This document shows positions 1 to 6,249 of a stretch of DNA of 6,249 nt, piece after piece. The notes under the pieces were generated by a model. It saw nothing but the letters and a program-made list of their open reading frames with translations, had not been told where the DNA came from and made no database searches. A program made the translations under genes and the position numbers. The DNA lies in the NCBI GenBank assembly GCA_903847545.1, contig CAINDZ010000047.1:1-6249 (forward strand). Direction: 5' to 3'. The stretch is from an uncultured bacterium. GTDB lineage: Bacteria > Krumholzibacteriota > Krumholzibacteriia > LZORAL124-64-63. Within the stretch, counting starts at the first letter, position 1; each line of letters starts with the position of its first letter.

Positions 1-1887
1 CGCACGGCCGCCGACTGGCCGGTGCCTTGGCTGGTGGCGCAGGAACTGCCGCTGGCCGACGCCGGGCTGTTCAATCGCGCCCTGTTGCACGGCCTCGAGC
101 GCGGGCAGTCGGCCGCCTTCCTGAAGCTGGACGCTGCCGGGCGCCGCGGACTGGACGCCGCGACGGCGCCGATGATGGCCGTGGGCCGCGGCGGCACGGC
201 GCTGGCGGGACTCGACGACCTGCGCGGCGCCCTGGCGGGCGTCGACCTGGCGGCCTGCCCGCTTCACCTGGACGCGGGCGCGGCGACGCTGCCGGTGGCG
301 GCCATGATTCTTGAGCTGGCGGCCGAGCGCGGCACGCCCGCGCGCGCGCTCGGCGGCTCGTGGGGCTGCGACGCGATCGCGCTGGCGTCGGGTGGCGAGG
401 CGCCGGCGCTGTCGATCGACGCGCTTCACGACCACGCGGCGCTGCTGTCCGCCTGGGCCGCCGCCGCGGCGCCGGGCGTGCGCACGCTGGCCGTGTCCGA
501 CGGGGCGTGGCACGAGGCCGGCGCCGACGGCGTGCTCTCGCTGGGCCTGGCCCTGGCCGGCGCCATCGAGACCCTGCGCGCGATGGAGGCGCGCGGCCTG
601 TCTCCCGAGGCCTGCGCGCCGCGCCTGGCCTTCCACGTCAGCCTCGACACCGACTTCTTCCTGGAGATCGCGCGGTTGCGCGCCCTGCGCGTGCTGTGGT
701 CGGACGTGCTGGCGGCCGCCGGCGTCGAGCGCGCCGGGACGGCCGCGTGGATCCACGCGCGCACCGGCGACCGCATGCTGTCGGCGCTCGACGCGCACAC
801 GAACCTGCTGCGAACGACCACGGCTGCGATGGCCGCCGCGTGCGGCGGCGCCGACAGCCTGCACGTGTCGCCGTGGGATGCGCTGGCCGCCGCGCCGGGC
901 GAGGCGGGCCGCCGCCTGGCGCGCAACATCCACCTGGTGCTCGGGCACGAGTGCCGCTTCGGCGCGGTGGCCGACCCGGCCGGCGGCGCCTGGTATGTCG
1001 AGCAGCTGACGCGCGAGGTGGGCGAGGGCGCCTGGGCCGTGATGCAGCAGGTCGAGCAGGCCGGTGGCCTGCGGGCGGCGCTGGCCGGCGGTTTCGTGCA
1101 GCCGATGATCGAGGAGGCCCGCGCGCGGCGCGCCGGGCGCCTGGCTCGCGCCCAGGATGGGCGCGTGGGCGTCAATCGCTTCGCGGCGCCGCCGCCGCCG
1201 CCGACCGCGCGGCCGGACATCGACCCGGTGTGGCTGGACGAGCGCCGTCGCGCCGCGGCCTCGGTGCCGGTGGCCGTGCATCCTGCCGACCCGCGGGGTG
1301 ACGCTGCGGCGCAGCTGGCCGCGCTCGGCGTCGCGGCGCACCGGGGCGCCTCGCTGGGCACGCTGGTCTCGGCGCTCGGCGGCAATACCTCCGGCGGCGC
1401 GCCCGTGTCCTGGGCGGCGGTCGAGCCCTGTCGTGATGCCGAGCCGTTCGAGGACCTGGTCGCGCGGGTGGCGCAGCTGGGCGCCCTGGCGCCCGTCAGC
1501 GTCCGCGTCCACTGCGCGTGCCTGGGCCATCCCGTGCGCACCGCGGCCCGCCTCGACTTCACGCGCGGCGCCCTGGCCGTGGGCGGACTTGTCGCGGGCG
1601 CCGGCGCCTTCCACGACGATGCCGCAGCCGCCGTCGCCGAGGCGCGCGCCGACGGCGCGGGCATCGTCGTGCTGGTCGGCCTCGACGACACGTACCCGCA
1701 ATTGGGTGCCGAGGTGGCGGCGCAGCTGGCAGCCCTTCCGCGTCCGCCCCTGCTGATGGCGGCCGGACGGCCGGGCGACGCCACGGCGGCGCTGCAGGCG
1801 GCCGGCGTGTCCCGCTTCCTGTACCTGGGCTGTGACCTCGTGGCCACGCTGGGCGAGGTCGTCACCACCCTGGGAGGTGCGCGATGA
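1..1887 (+). CDS. mutA: Methylmalonyl-CoA mutase small (beta) subunit, 5'-truncated by window edge
   Basis: Non-catalytic partner of MutB in the heterodimeric, cytoplasmic methylmalonyl-CoA mutase. The frame is open from base 1 (628 codons visible). The GTG at 22 is probably not the start, because the sequence there (WLVAQE) resembles the internal 'WLVRQ' segment of the family, so perhaps 60-100 residues lie upstream. The TIM-barrel-like substrate domain runs to about nt 1150, with blocks FFLEIARLRALRVLW (nt 655-699), IHARTGDR (nt 751-774) and DPAGGAWYVEQLT (nt 973-1011). These are paralogous to MutB blocks FMEIAKLRAGRALW and DPWGGSWYLESLT. A linker with five consecutive prolines (1189-1203) leads to a C-terminal cobalamin-binding-like fold (about 1480-1880). 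That fold lacks the DxHxxG cobalamin-ligand motif: the equivalent stretch reads LGHPVRTAAR, as expected for small subunits. It ends with the typical AGRPGD...GCDLVATL block. Its stop overlaps the mutB start (ATGA), implying translational coupling. Identification is firm; the true start is unseen. Confidence 0.93.
   Translation, partial: RTAADWPVPWLVAQELPLADAGLFNRALLHGLERGQSAAFLKLDAAGRRGLDAATAPMMAVGRGGTALAGLDDLRGALAGVDLAACPLHLDAGAATLPVAAMILELAAERGTPARALGGSWGCDAIALASGGEAPALSIDALHDHAALLSAWAAAAAPGVRTLAVSDGAWHEAGADGVLSLGLALAGAIETLRAMEARGLSPEACAPRLAFHVSLDTDFFLEIARLRALRVLWSDVLAAAGVERAGTAAWIHARTGDRMLSALDAHTNLLRTTTAAMAAACGGADSLHVSPWDALAAAPGEAGRRLARNIHLVLGHECRFGAVADPAGGAWYVEQLTREVGEGAWAVMQQVEQAGGLRAALAGGFVQPMIEEARARRAGRLARAQDGRVGVNRFAAPPPPPTARPDIDPVWLDERRRAAASVPVAVHPADPRGDAAAQLAALGVAAHRGASLGTLVSALGGNTSGGAPVSWAAVEPCRDAEPFEDLVARVAQLGALAPVSVRVHCACLGHPVRTAARLDFTRGALAVGGLVAGAGAFHDDAAAAVAEARADGAGIVVLVGLDDTYPQLGAEVAAQLAALPRPPLLMAAGRPGDATAALQAAGVSRFLYLGCDLVATLGEVVTTLGGAR
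1872..1878 (+). promoter_or_regulatory. Shine-Dalgarno for mutB
   Basis: GGGAGGT lies five bases upstream of the ATG at 1884, inside the last codons of mutA. Its strength and spacing support this start, and its position supports translation of the large subunit coupled to the small one. Confidence 0.75.
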
Positions 1888-4040
1888 GCCGCCTGCCCGA
1901 CTACGCCAAGCTGCCCTGCCGCCGGCCCGGTGGCGCCGTGCCCCCTGCGCCGGACGACCGTCCCGTGCAGGCGACGCATGAGCGCATCCCGGTCCGGGCC
2001 TGGTACGCCGCCGACGACGTTGCCGCCTGCGGGCACCTGGCGACGTTGCCCGGCCTGCCGCCGTACCTGCGCGGCCCCTACGCGACGATGTACGTCACGC
2101 GCCCGTGGACCGTGCGCCAGTACGCCGGTTTCTCGACCGCCGCCGAGAGCAACGCCTTCTACCGGCGCAACCTCGCCGCCGGCCAGATGGGCCTATCGGT
2201 GGCCTTCGACCTGGCCACGCACCGCGGCTACGACAGCGACCACCCGCGCGTCGAGGGCGACGTCGGCAAGGCCGGCGTGGCCATCGACTCGGTCGAGGAC
2301 ATGAAGGTGCTGTTCGACGGCATCCCGCTCGACCGCATGTCGGTGTCGATGACGATGAACGGCGCCGTGCTGCCGATCATGGCGTTCTACATCGTGGCCG
2401 GTCTGGAGCAGGGCGCCACGCCCGCCCAGCTGTCCGGCACGATCCAGAACGATATCCTCAAGGAGTACATGGTCCGCAACACGTACATCTACCCGCCGGC
2501 GTTCAGCATGCGGGTGATCGCGGACATCTTCGGCCACACGGCGCGGCACATGCCGAAGTTCAACAGCATCTCGATCAGCGGCTACCACATGCACGAGGCC
2601 GGCGCGACGGCCGACCTGGAGCTGGCCTACACGCTGGCCGACGGTCTCGAATATGTGCGCACGGGGCTGAAGGCGGGCCTGGGCATCGACGAGTTCGCGC
2701 CGCGCCTGTCGTTCTTCTGGGGCGAGGGCGTCAACTACTTCATGGAGATCGCCAAGCTGCGGGCCGGCCGCGCGCTGTGGGCCAGGCTGATCCGGCAGTT
2801 CGACCCGCAGGACGAGCGCTCGCTGATGCTGCGCACGCACTCGCAGACGTCGGGCTGGTCGCTGGCCGAGCAGGACCCGTTCAACAACGTGGCGCGCACC
2901 TGCGTCGAGGCGATGGCCGCCGCCCTGGGCGGTACGCAATCGCTGCACACGAACGCGCTGGACGAGGCCATCGCGCTGCCGACCGACTTCTCGGCCCGCA
3001 TCGCCCGCAACACGCAGCTGTACCTGCAGGCCGAGACGGGCATCTGCCGCACTGTCGACCCCTGGGGCGGCAGCTGGTATCTTGAGAGCCTGACCGACGC
3101 CCTGATGCAGAAGGCGTGGGCGCACATCCAGGAAGTCGAGGGCCACGGCGGCATGGCCGCGGCCATCGAGCGCGGCCTGCCCAAGCTGCGCATCGAGGAG
3201 GCGGCGGCCAGGCGCCAGGCGCGACTGGACGCCGGGCAGGACGTCATCGTCGGCGTGAACCGCTGGCGGCTGGACCGCGAGGAGCCGCTGGACATCCTCG
3301 AGGTCGATAACACCGAGGTGCGTCGGCAGCAGGTGGCGCGCCTGGAGCGGTTGAAGCGCGAGCGCGACCCGCAGGCGGTGGCCGCGGCGCTGGCCGCGCT
3401 GACGCAGGCGGCCGCGGGCGGCGAGGGCAACCTGCTCGAGCTGGCGGTCACGGCGGCGCGTGCGCGCGCCACCCTGGGCGAGATCTCGTCGGCGCTCGAG
3501 GCCGTCGCGGGCCGGCACCAGGCCGAGATCCGCACCATCAGCGGCGTGTACGCCGCCGCGTTCCGGAGGGAGGACGGCATCGACAGCGTGGGTGATACCA
3601 GGAAGCTGGTCGAGGCGTTCGCCGCGCGCGAGGGCCGCCGCCCGCGCCTGCTCGTGGCCAAGATGGGCCAGGACGGGCACGACCGCGGCGCCAAGGTCGT
3701 GGCCACGGCGTTCGCCGACCTGGGCTTCGACGTCGACGTGGGGCCGCTCTTCCAGACGCCGGCCGAGACGGCGCGGCAGGCCGTCGAGAACGACGTGCAC
3801 ATCGTCGGCCTCAGCAGCCTGGCGGGCGGCCACAAGACGCTGCTGCCGCAGCTGGTGGCCGAGCTGGCGAGGCTGGGCCGTGGCGACATCCTGGTCGTCT
3901 GCGGCGGCGTCATCCCGGCGCAGGACTACGATTTCCTGCGCGAGCACGGCGCGGCCGCGATCTTCGGGCCGGGCACGGTGATTCCCGACGCGGCGCAGGC
4001 TCTCCTGGCGGAGATCAACCGGCGCCTGGGGTACGCGTAG
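1884..4040 (+). CDS. mutB: Methylmalonyl-CoA mutase large (alpha) catalytic subunit
   Basis: Adenosylcobalamin-dependent enzyme interconverting (R)-methylmalonyl-CoA and succinyl-CoA by radical rearrangement; cytoplasmic, paired with MutA. At 718 aa it is full length for the family. The N-terminal arm (about 1-60) is followed by the TIM barrel (about 70-410) with the RPWTVRQYAGFST block. By alignment from memory with the Propionibacterium enzyme, Tyr80, Gln188, Arg198, Tyr234 and His235 match its Tyr89, Gln197, Arg207, Tyr243 and His244. Tyr80 and Arg198 favour methylmalonyl-CoA over isobutyryl-CoA, whose mutase has Phe and Gln there; the segment QNDILKEYMVRNT also argues against ethylmalonyl-CoA mutase. 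The family signature around ARNTQ...DPWGGSWYLE is at about 374-401. The C-terminal B12 domain (about 586-718) has DGHDRG at 597-602 (lower ligand His599; nt 3672-3689), SSL at 644-646 and CGG at 673-675. The ATG has a strong Shine-Dalgarno and overlaps mutA by 4 bp; meaB follows after one base. No defect seen. Confidence 0.98.
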   Translation: MSRLPDYAKLPCRRPGGAVPPAPDDRPVQATHERIPVRAWYAADDVAACGHLATLPGLPPYLRGPYATMYVTRPWTVRQYAGFSTAAESNAFYRRNLAAGQMGLSVAFDLATHRGYDSDHPRVEGDVGKAGVAIDSVEDMKVLFDGIPLDRMSVSMTMNGAVLPIMAFYIVAGLEQGATPAQLSGTIQNDILKEYMVRNTYIYPPAFSMRVIADIFGHTARHMPKFNSISISGYHMHEAGATADLELAYTLADGLEYVRTGLKAGLGIDEFAPRLSFFWGEGVNYFMEIAKLRAGRALWARLIRQFDPQDERSLMLRTHSQTSGWSLAEQDPFNNVARTCVEAMAAALGGTQSLHTNALDEAIALPTDFSARIARNTQLYLQAETGICRTVDPWGGSWYLESLTDALMQKAWAHIQEVEGHGGMAAAIERGLPKLRIEEAAARRQARLDAGQDVIVGVNRWRLDREEPLDILEVDNTEVRRQQVARLERLKRERDPQAVAAALAALTQAAAGGEGNLLELAVTAARARATLGEISSALEAVAGRHQAEIRTISGVYAAAFRREDGIDSVGDTRKLVEAFAAREGRRPRLLVAKMGQDGHDRGAKVVATAFADLGFDVDVGPLFQTPAETARQAVENDVHIVGLSSLAGGHKTLLPQLVAELARLGRGDILVVCGGVIPAQDYDFLREHGAAAIFGPGTVIPDAAQALLAEINRRLGYA

Positions 4041-4041
4041 G

Positions 4042-5037
4042 ATGAGGCGCTCCGAACTGACCGTCGCGCAGTATGTCGAGGGTGTCGCCGGCGGCGACCG
4101 GGCCGTGCTGGCGCGCGCCGTCACGCTGGTCGAGTCGAACGCACCGGCGCACCAGGAGGCGGCGCAGGCCGTGCTGTCGGCGCTGCTGCCGCTGCGGCGG
4201 CCCGCCGTCCGCGTGGGCATCACCGGCGTGCCGGGCGCGGGCAAGAGCACGCTCATCGAGACGCTCGGATCGTGGCTCACGGCACAGGGGCGCCGCGTGG
4301 CCGTCACGGCCATCGACCCCTCGTCGAGCCTGACGGGCGGCAGCATCCTCGGCGACAAGACGCGGATGGAGAAGCTGGCGGCCGACGACAACGCGTTCAT
4401 CCGCCCGTCGCCCTCCGGCGGCACGCTGGGCGGCGTGGCGCGCAAGACGCGCGAGGCGATCGTGCTGTTCGAGGCCGCGGGCTACGACGTCATCATCGTC
4501 GAGACCGTGGGCGTGGGGCAGAGCGAGGCCCAGGTGCGCTCGATGGTCGACTTCTTCCTGCTGGTGCTGCTGGCCGGCGCCGGCGACGAATTGCAGGGCT
4601 TCAAGCGCGGCGTCGTCGAGCTGGCCGACGCCATCGTCGTGAACAAGGCCGACGGGCCGAACGTCGCCGCGGCCGAGCTGGCGCGCGCCGGCTTCGAGGG
4701 CGTGCTGCCCTACCTGCGGCCCGCCACCGAGGGCTGGCAGACGCGCGCCTTCACGTGCTCGGCCGCCACCGGCCAGGGCATCCCCGGGCTGTGGGCGGTG
4801 GTCGAGGCCTTCGCGAAGGCCACGCAGGCGGCCGGCAGCTGGGCGGCAAGGCGTGGCGGACAGGAGCGAGCCTGGGTGCGCGAGCTGGTGCACGAGGGCC
4901 TGCAGGAGCGGTTCGCGGCGCACCCGGCCGTGGCCGCCGCGCTGCCGCAGCTCGAGGACGATGTCGTGGCCGGGCGCCTGCCCGCGACGGCCGCCGCCCG
5001 GCAGCTGTTGGACCTGTTCCGCCTGCCGCCCGCCTGA
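4042..5037 (+). CDS. meaB: MeaB/ArgK-family GTPase, methylmalonyl-CoA mutase chaperone
   Basis: SIMIBI-class G3E-family GTPase that gates delivery of adenosylcobalamin to methylmalonyl-CoA mutase and protects it from inactivation; the human counterpart is MMAA. Older databases often call this family ArgK or 'LAO/AO transport ATPase', a name that should not be read as a transport function. Its 331 aa match the usual length of about 330. After a helical N-terminus (1-55) come the Walker A loop GVPGAGKST (62-70; nt 4225-4251), the Mg-associated IDPSSS (91-96) and GDKTRM (104-109), the ETVGVGQSE switch (154-162), the guanine-specificity motif NKAD (201-204) and a TCSA G5-like segment (238-241). 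A C-terminal helical arm (about 275-328) is the family's dimerisation element. It starts one base after the mutB stop, with only a weak G-rich Shine-Dalgarno (GGGG, 4028-4031), so coupling to mutB translation is likely. The position next to mutAB independently supports the MeaB role. Confidence 0.97.
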   Translation: MRRSELTVAQYVEGVAGGDRAVLARAVTLVESNAPAHQEAAQAVLSALLPLRRPAVRVGITGVPGAGKSTLIETLGSWLTAQGRRVAVTAIDPSSSLTGGSILGDKTRMEKLAADDNAFIRPSPSGGTLGGVARKTREAIVLFEAAGYDVIIVETVGVGQSEAQVRSMVDFFLLVLLAGAGDELQGFKRGVVELADAIVVNKADGPNVAAAELARAGFEGVLPYLRPATEGWQTRAFTCSAATGQGIPGLWAVVEAFAKATQAAGSWAARRGGQERAWVRELVHEGLQERFAAHPAVAAALPQLEDDVVAGRLPATAAARQLLDLFRLPPA

Positions 5038-5050
5038 GCGCGTCGCGAAC

Positions 5051-5079
5051 TGGTCCGGCGCCTCCCCAGCGCCTATCAT
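5051..5079 (+). promoter_or_regulatory. Possible sigma70-type promoter for cysS
   Basis: The hexamer TATCAT (5074-5079) matches the -10 consensus at five of six bases and stands out in this GC-rich stretch. With a 17-bp spacer the -35 would be TGGTCC (5051-5056), a poor match (three of six). Transcription would start near 5086, giving a leader of about 60 nt before cysS. It falls in the only intergenic gap of the window, which is consistent with cysS having its own promoter. This is a sequence-pattern guess with a weak -35. Confidence 0.3.
5057..5073 (+). other. Short GC hairpin in the meaB-cysS gap
   Basis: GGCGC (5057-5061) and GCGCC (5069-5073) can form a five-pair stem around a seven-base loop (CTCCCCA), 19 bases after the meaB stop. 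No U-tract follows, so it is not a standard intrinsic terminator, and it sits in the spacer of the proposed cysS promoter. It could be a weak transcript 3' end, an operator half-site pair, or chance in GC-rich DNA. Confidence 0.2.
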
Positions 5080-5135
5080 GGGGCACGTGACCGAGCAACC
5101 CCCACACGGGCGGCCGCGCCGCGGGCGCGAACGCC

Positions 5136-5140
5136 GGGAG
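5136..5140 (+). promoter_or_regulatory. Shine-Dalgarno for cysS
   Basis: GGGAG lies five bases before the ATG at 5146. It decides this start: the family-conserved sequence (IFVHDTFTGGK) begins about 14 residues later, and no other in-frame start with a ribosome binding site lies between them. Confidence 0.65.
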
Positions 5141-5145
5141 CCGAG

Positions 5146-6249
5146 ATGAGCCAGGCCAGCAGCGGAAATCCGGGGAGCGTCCAGCCGATCTTCGTCCACG
5201 ACACGTTCACCGGCGGCAAGCGCGAACTGGTGTTCCGCGAGCCCGGCAAGTGCGGCGTCTACTGCTGCGGCCCCACCGTGTACGACCTGTGCCATGTCGG
5301 CAACGCGCGCGCGGCGCTGGTGCCGGACGTCGTCGTGCGCTTCCTGCGCCAGCAGGGCATGCAGGTGACGTTCGTGCGCAACATCACCGACATCGACGAC
5401 AAGATCATCGCGCGCGGCCAGGCCGACGGCGTGCCGGCGGCCGACGTGGCCGACCGCTTCGCCGACGAGTACCACCGCGACATGGCGGCGCTGGGCCTGC
5501 TCGAGCCCGACGTGGAGCCGCGGGTCAGCGGCCACCTGCCGGAGATCATCTCGATGATCACGCGGCTGGTCGACCGCGGCCTGGCCTATGCGGCCGATGG
5601 CGACGTCTACTACCGCGTGGCGGCCTTCGCCGACTACGGCAAGCTGGGCAAGCGCCGCCCCGAGGAGCTTCTCGAGGGCGCCGGCAGCCGCGTCGAGGTG
5701 GACGCGCGCAAGGAGTCGCCGCTGGACTTCGCGCTGTGGAAGGCCGCCAAGCCGGGCGAGCCGGCCTGGCCCAGCCCGTGGGGCGACGGCCGTCCCGGCT
5801 GGCACATCGAGTGCTCGGCCATGTGCGGCAAGCATCTGGGCGAGACGTTCGACATTCATTGCGGCGGGCGCGACCTGATCTTCCCGCACCACGAGAACGA
5901 GATCGCCCAGAGCCAGGGCGCCTTCGGGCCGGGGACGTTTGCGCGGTACTGGATGCACAACGGCTTCATCGACTTCGCCGGCGAGAAGATGTCCAAGAGC
6001 CTGGGCAACTTCTTCACGACGCGCGAGGTGCTGAACCTGTACGACGCCGAGGTCGTGCGCTACTTCCTGCTGACGGTGCACTACCGCAGCGGGCTGAACT
6101 TCGACGTGCGGGTCGACTGCCCGGCGTGCGGCGAGGAACTGGACCGCGCCGCGCAGGAGGCCGGCGCCTGCGCGGCCTGCGGCGCGGCGCCCGGACGCGA
6201 CGCCCTGCGCGCGCGCGTGCGCTTCCCGGGCCTGGAGGAGGCCGACGAC
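5146..6249 (+). CDS. cysS: Cysteinyl-tRNA synthetase with zinc-ribbon-like insert, 3'-truncated by window edge
   Basis: Class I aminoacyl-tRNA synthetase that charges tRNA-Cys in the cytoplasm. The frame is open from the ATG to the window end (368 codons); bacterial CysRS is usually about 460-500 aa, so the rest of the helical and anticodon-binding region lies outside. A short, non-conserved N-terminus (1-14) precedes the Rossmann catalytic domain. The HIGH-type motif is HVGNAR (50-55), followed by FVRNITDIDDKI (76-87). The active-site zinc ligands expected from the E. coli enzyme (Cys28, Cys209, His234, Glu238) are Cys41, Cys223, His248 and Glu252. The blocks GRPGWHIECSAM (215-226) and FPHHENEIAQS (246-256) are intact, and KMSKS is at 281-285. 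After HYRSGLNF (312-319), where the family normally continues into its helical bundle, there is an insert with Cys325, Cys328, Cys342 and Cys345. The frame then resumes with VRFPGLEEAD. The gene is preceded by a 108-bp gap and probably transcribed separately from mutAB-meaB. Confidence 0.97.
   Translation, partial: MSQASSGNPGSVQPIFVHDTFTGGKRELVFREPGKCGVYCCGPTVYDLCHVGNARAALVPDVVVRFLRQQGMQVTFVRNITDIDDKIIARGQADGVPAADVADRFADEYHRDMAALGLLEPDVEPRVSGHLPEIISMITRLVDRGLAYAADGDVYYRVAAFADYGKLGKRRPEELLEGAGSRVEVDARKESPLDFALWKAAKPGEPAWPSPWGDGRPGWHIECSAMCGKHLGETFDIHCGGRDLIFPHHENEIAQSQGAFGPGTFARYWMHNGFIDFAGEKMSKSLGNFFTTREVLNLYDAEVVRYFLLTVHYRSGLNFDVRVDCPACGEELDRAAQEAGACAACGAAPGRDALRARVRFPGLEEADD
6118..6180 (+). 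other. Four-cysteine zinc-ribbon-like module inside cysS
   Basis: This segment encodes CPACGEEL, an Ala/Glu-rich connector, and CAACG: two CxxC knuckles separated by 13 residues (Cys325, 328, 342, 345). The pattern, with Gly after each second Cys, is that of a small zinc ribbon. It lies about 40 residues after KMSKS, between the stem-contact region and the helical bundle. Flanking sequences on both sides fit CysRS in the same frame, so it is an in-frame insertion, not a frameshift. Metal binding is inferred from the pattern only. Confidence 0.75.

Noticed and set aside
426..2036. Antisense open frame (536 codons) opposite mutA
   Set aside because: Arg/Ala/Ser/Pro-rich shadow of mutA with no domain pattern.
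2193..4445. Long antisense open frame (750 codons) opposite mutB and the start of meaB
   Set aside because: It mirrors the codon positions of a GC-rich gene, is rich in Arg, Ala, Val, His and Gln without any recognisable motif, and the sense strand encodes unmistakable mutB.
4042..5037. Lysine/arginine/ornithine transport ATPase (ArgK) as the function of the GTPase
   Set aside because: This is a historical annotation; the NKAD motif shows guanine specificity and the adjacent mutAB genes point to the MeaB chaperone role.
5084..5089. CACGTG palindrome in the meaB-cysS gap as an operator
   Set aside because: A single six-base palindrome without a longer dyad or a second copy is not enough evidence for a binding site.
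5113..5128. GC palindromes (such as CCGCG-C-CGCGG) in the cysS leader as a terminator or riboswitch
   Set aside because: Such inverted repeats are expected by chance at this base composition, no U-tract follows, and no riboswitch or T-box consensus is visible.
4015..6081. Long antisense open frame (688 codons) opposite meaB and cysS
   Set aside because: It crosses two unrelated sense genes and the gap between them, has low-complexity composition and no family motif; it is an artefact of scarce stop codons in GC-rich DNA.
6103..6213. Frameshift or assembly error as the cause of the odd cysS segment
   Set aside because: The frame is the same before and after, the flanking CysRS sequence resumes sensibly, and the inserted peptide has a clean CxxC...CxxC pattern rather than random composition.

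Overview
This window looks like ordinary chromosomal core metabolism from a very GC-rich bacterium. The base composition is strongly G+C-biased by eye, third codon positions are mostly G or C, and genes are tightly packed on the + strand. The taxon cannot be fixed from this alone. The heteromeric methylmalonyl-CoA mutase followed by a MeaB GTPase, and the CysRS sequence type, are compatible with Myxococcota or former Deltaproteobacteria, or with a high-GC lineage of the FCB group. That placement is inference from remembered family patterns, not a search.

Region 1 (1-5037) is a three-gene operon for adenosylcobalamin-dependent methylmalonyl-CoA mutase. The small subunit MutA (5' end cut by the window edge) overlaps the catalytic large subunit MutB by four bases (ATGA). 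MutB is separated by a single base from MeaB, the G-protein chaperone that guards cofactor loading of the mutase. Together they interconvert (R)-methylmalonyl-CoA and succinyl-CoA, linking propionyl-CoA metabolism to the TCA cycle. The methylmalonyl-CoA epimerase, propionyl-CoA carboxylase and cobalamin adenosyltransferase that normally cooperate with them are not in the window.

Region 2 (5038-5145) is a 108-bp intergenic gap, the only one in the window. It holds a plausible sigma70-type -10 hexamer (TATCAT), a short GC hairpin just upstream of it, and a good Shine-Dalgarno for the next gene. I see no T-box leader and no U-tract terminator.

Region 3 (5146-6249) is the first 368 codons of cysS, cysteinyl-tRNA synthetase, running off the right edge. 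All catalytic and active-site zinc residues are present. Directly after the conserved segment that follows KMSKS, the reading frame carries an inserted four-cysteine zinc-ribbon-like module (CPAC, 13 residues, CAAC) before resuming a recognisable family sequence. This is the one feature I consider unusual. I found no mobile element, CRISPR array, RNA gene or defence-like system; apart from the CysRS insert, the window is conventional.
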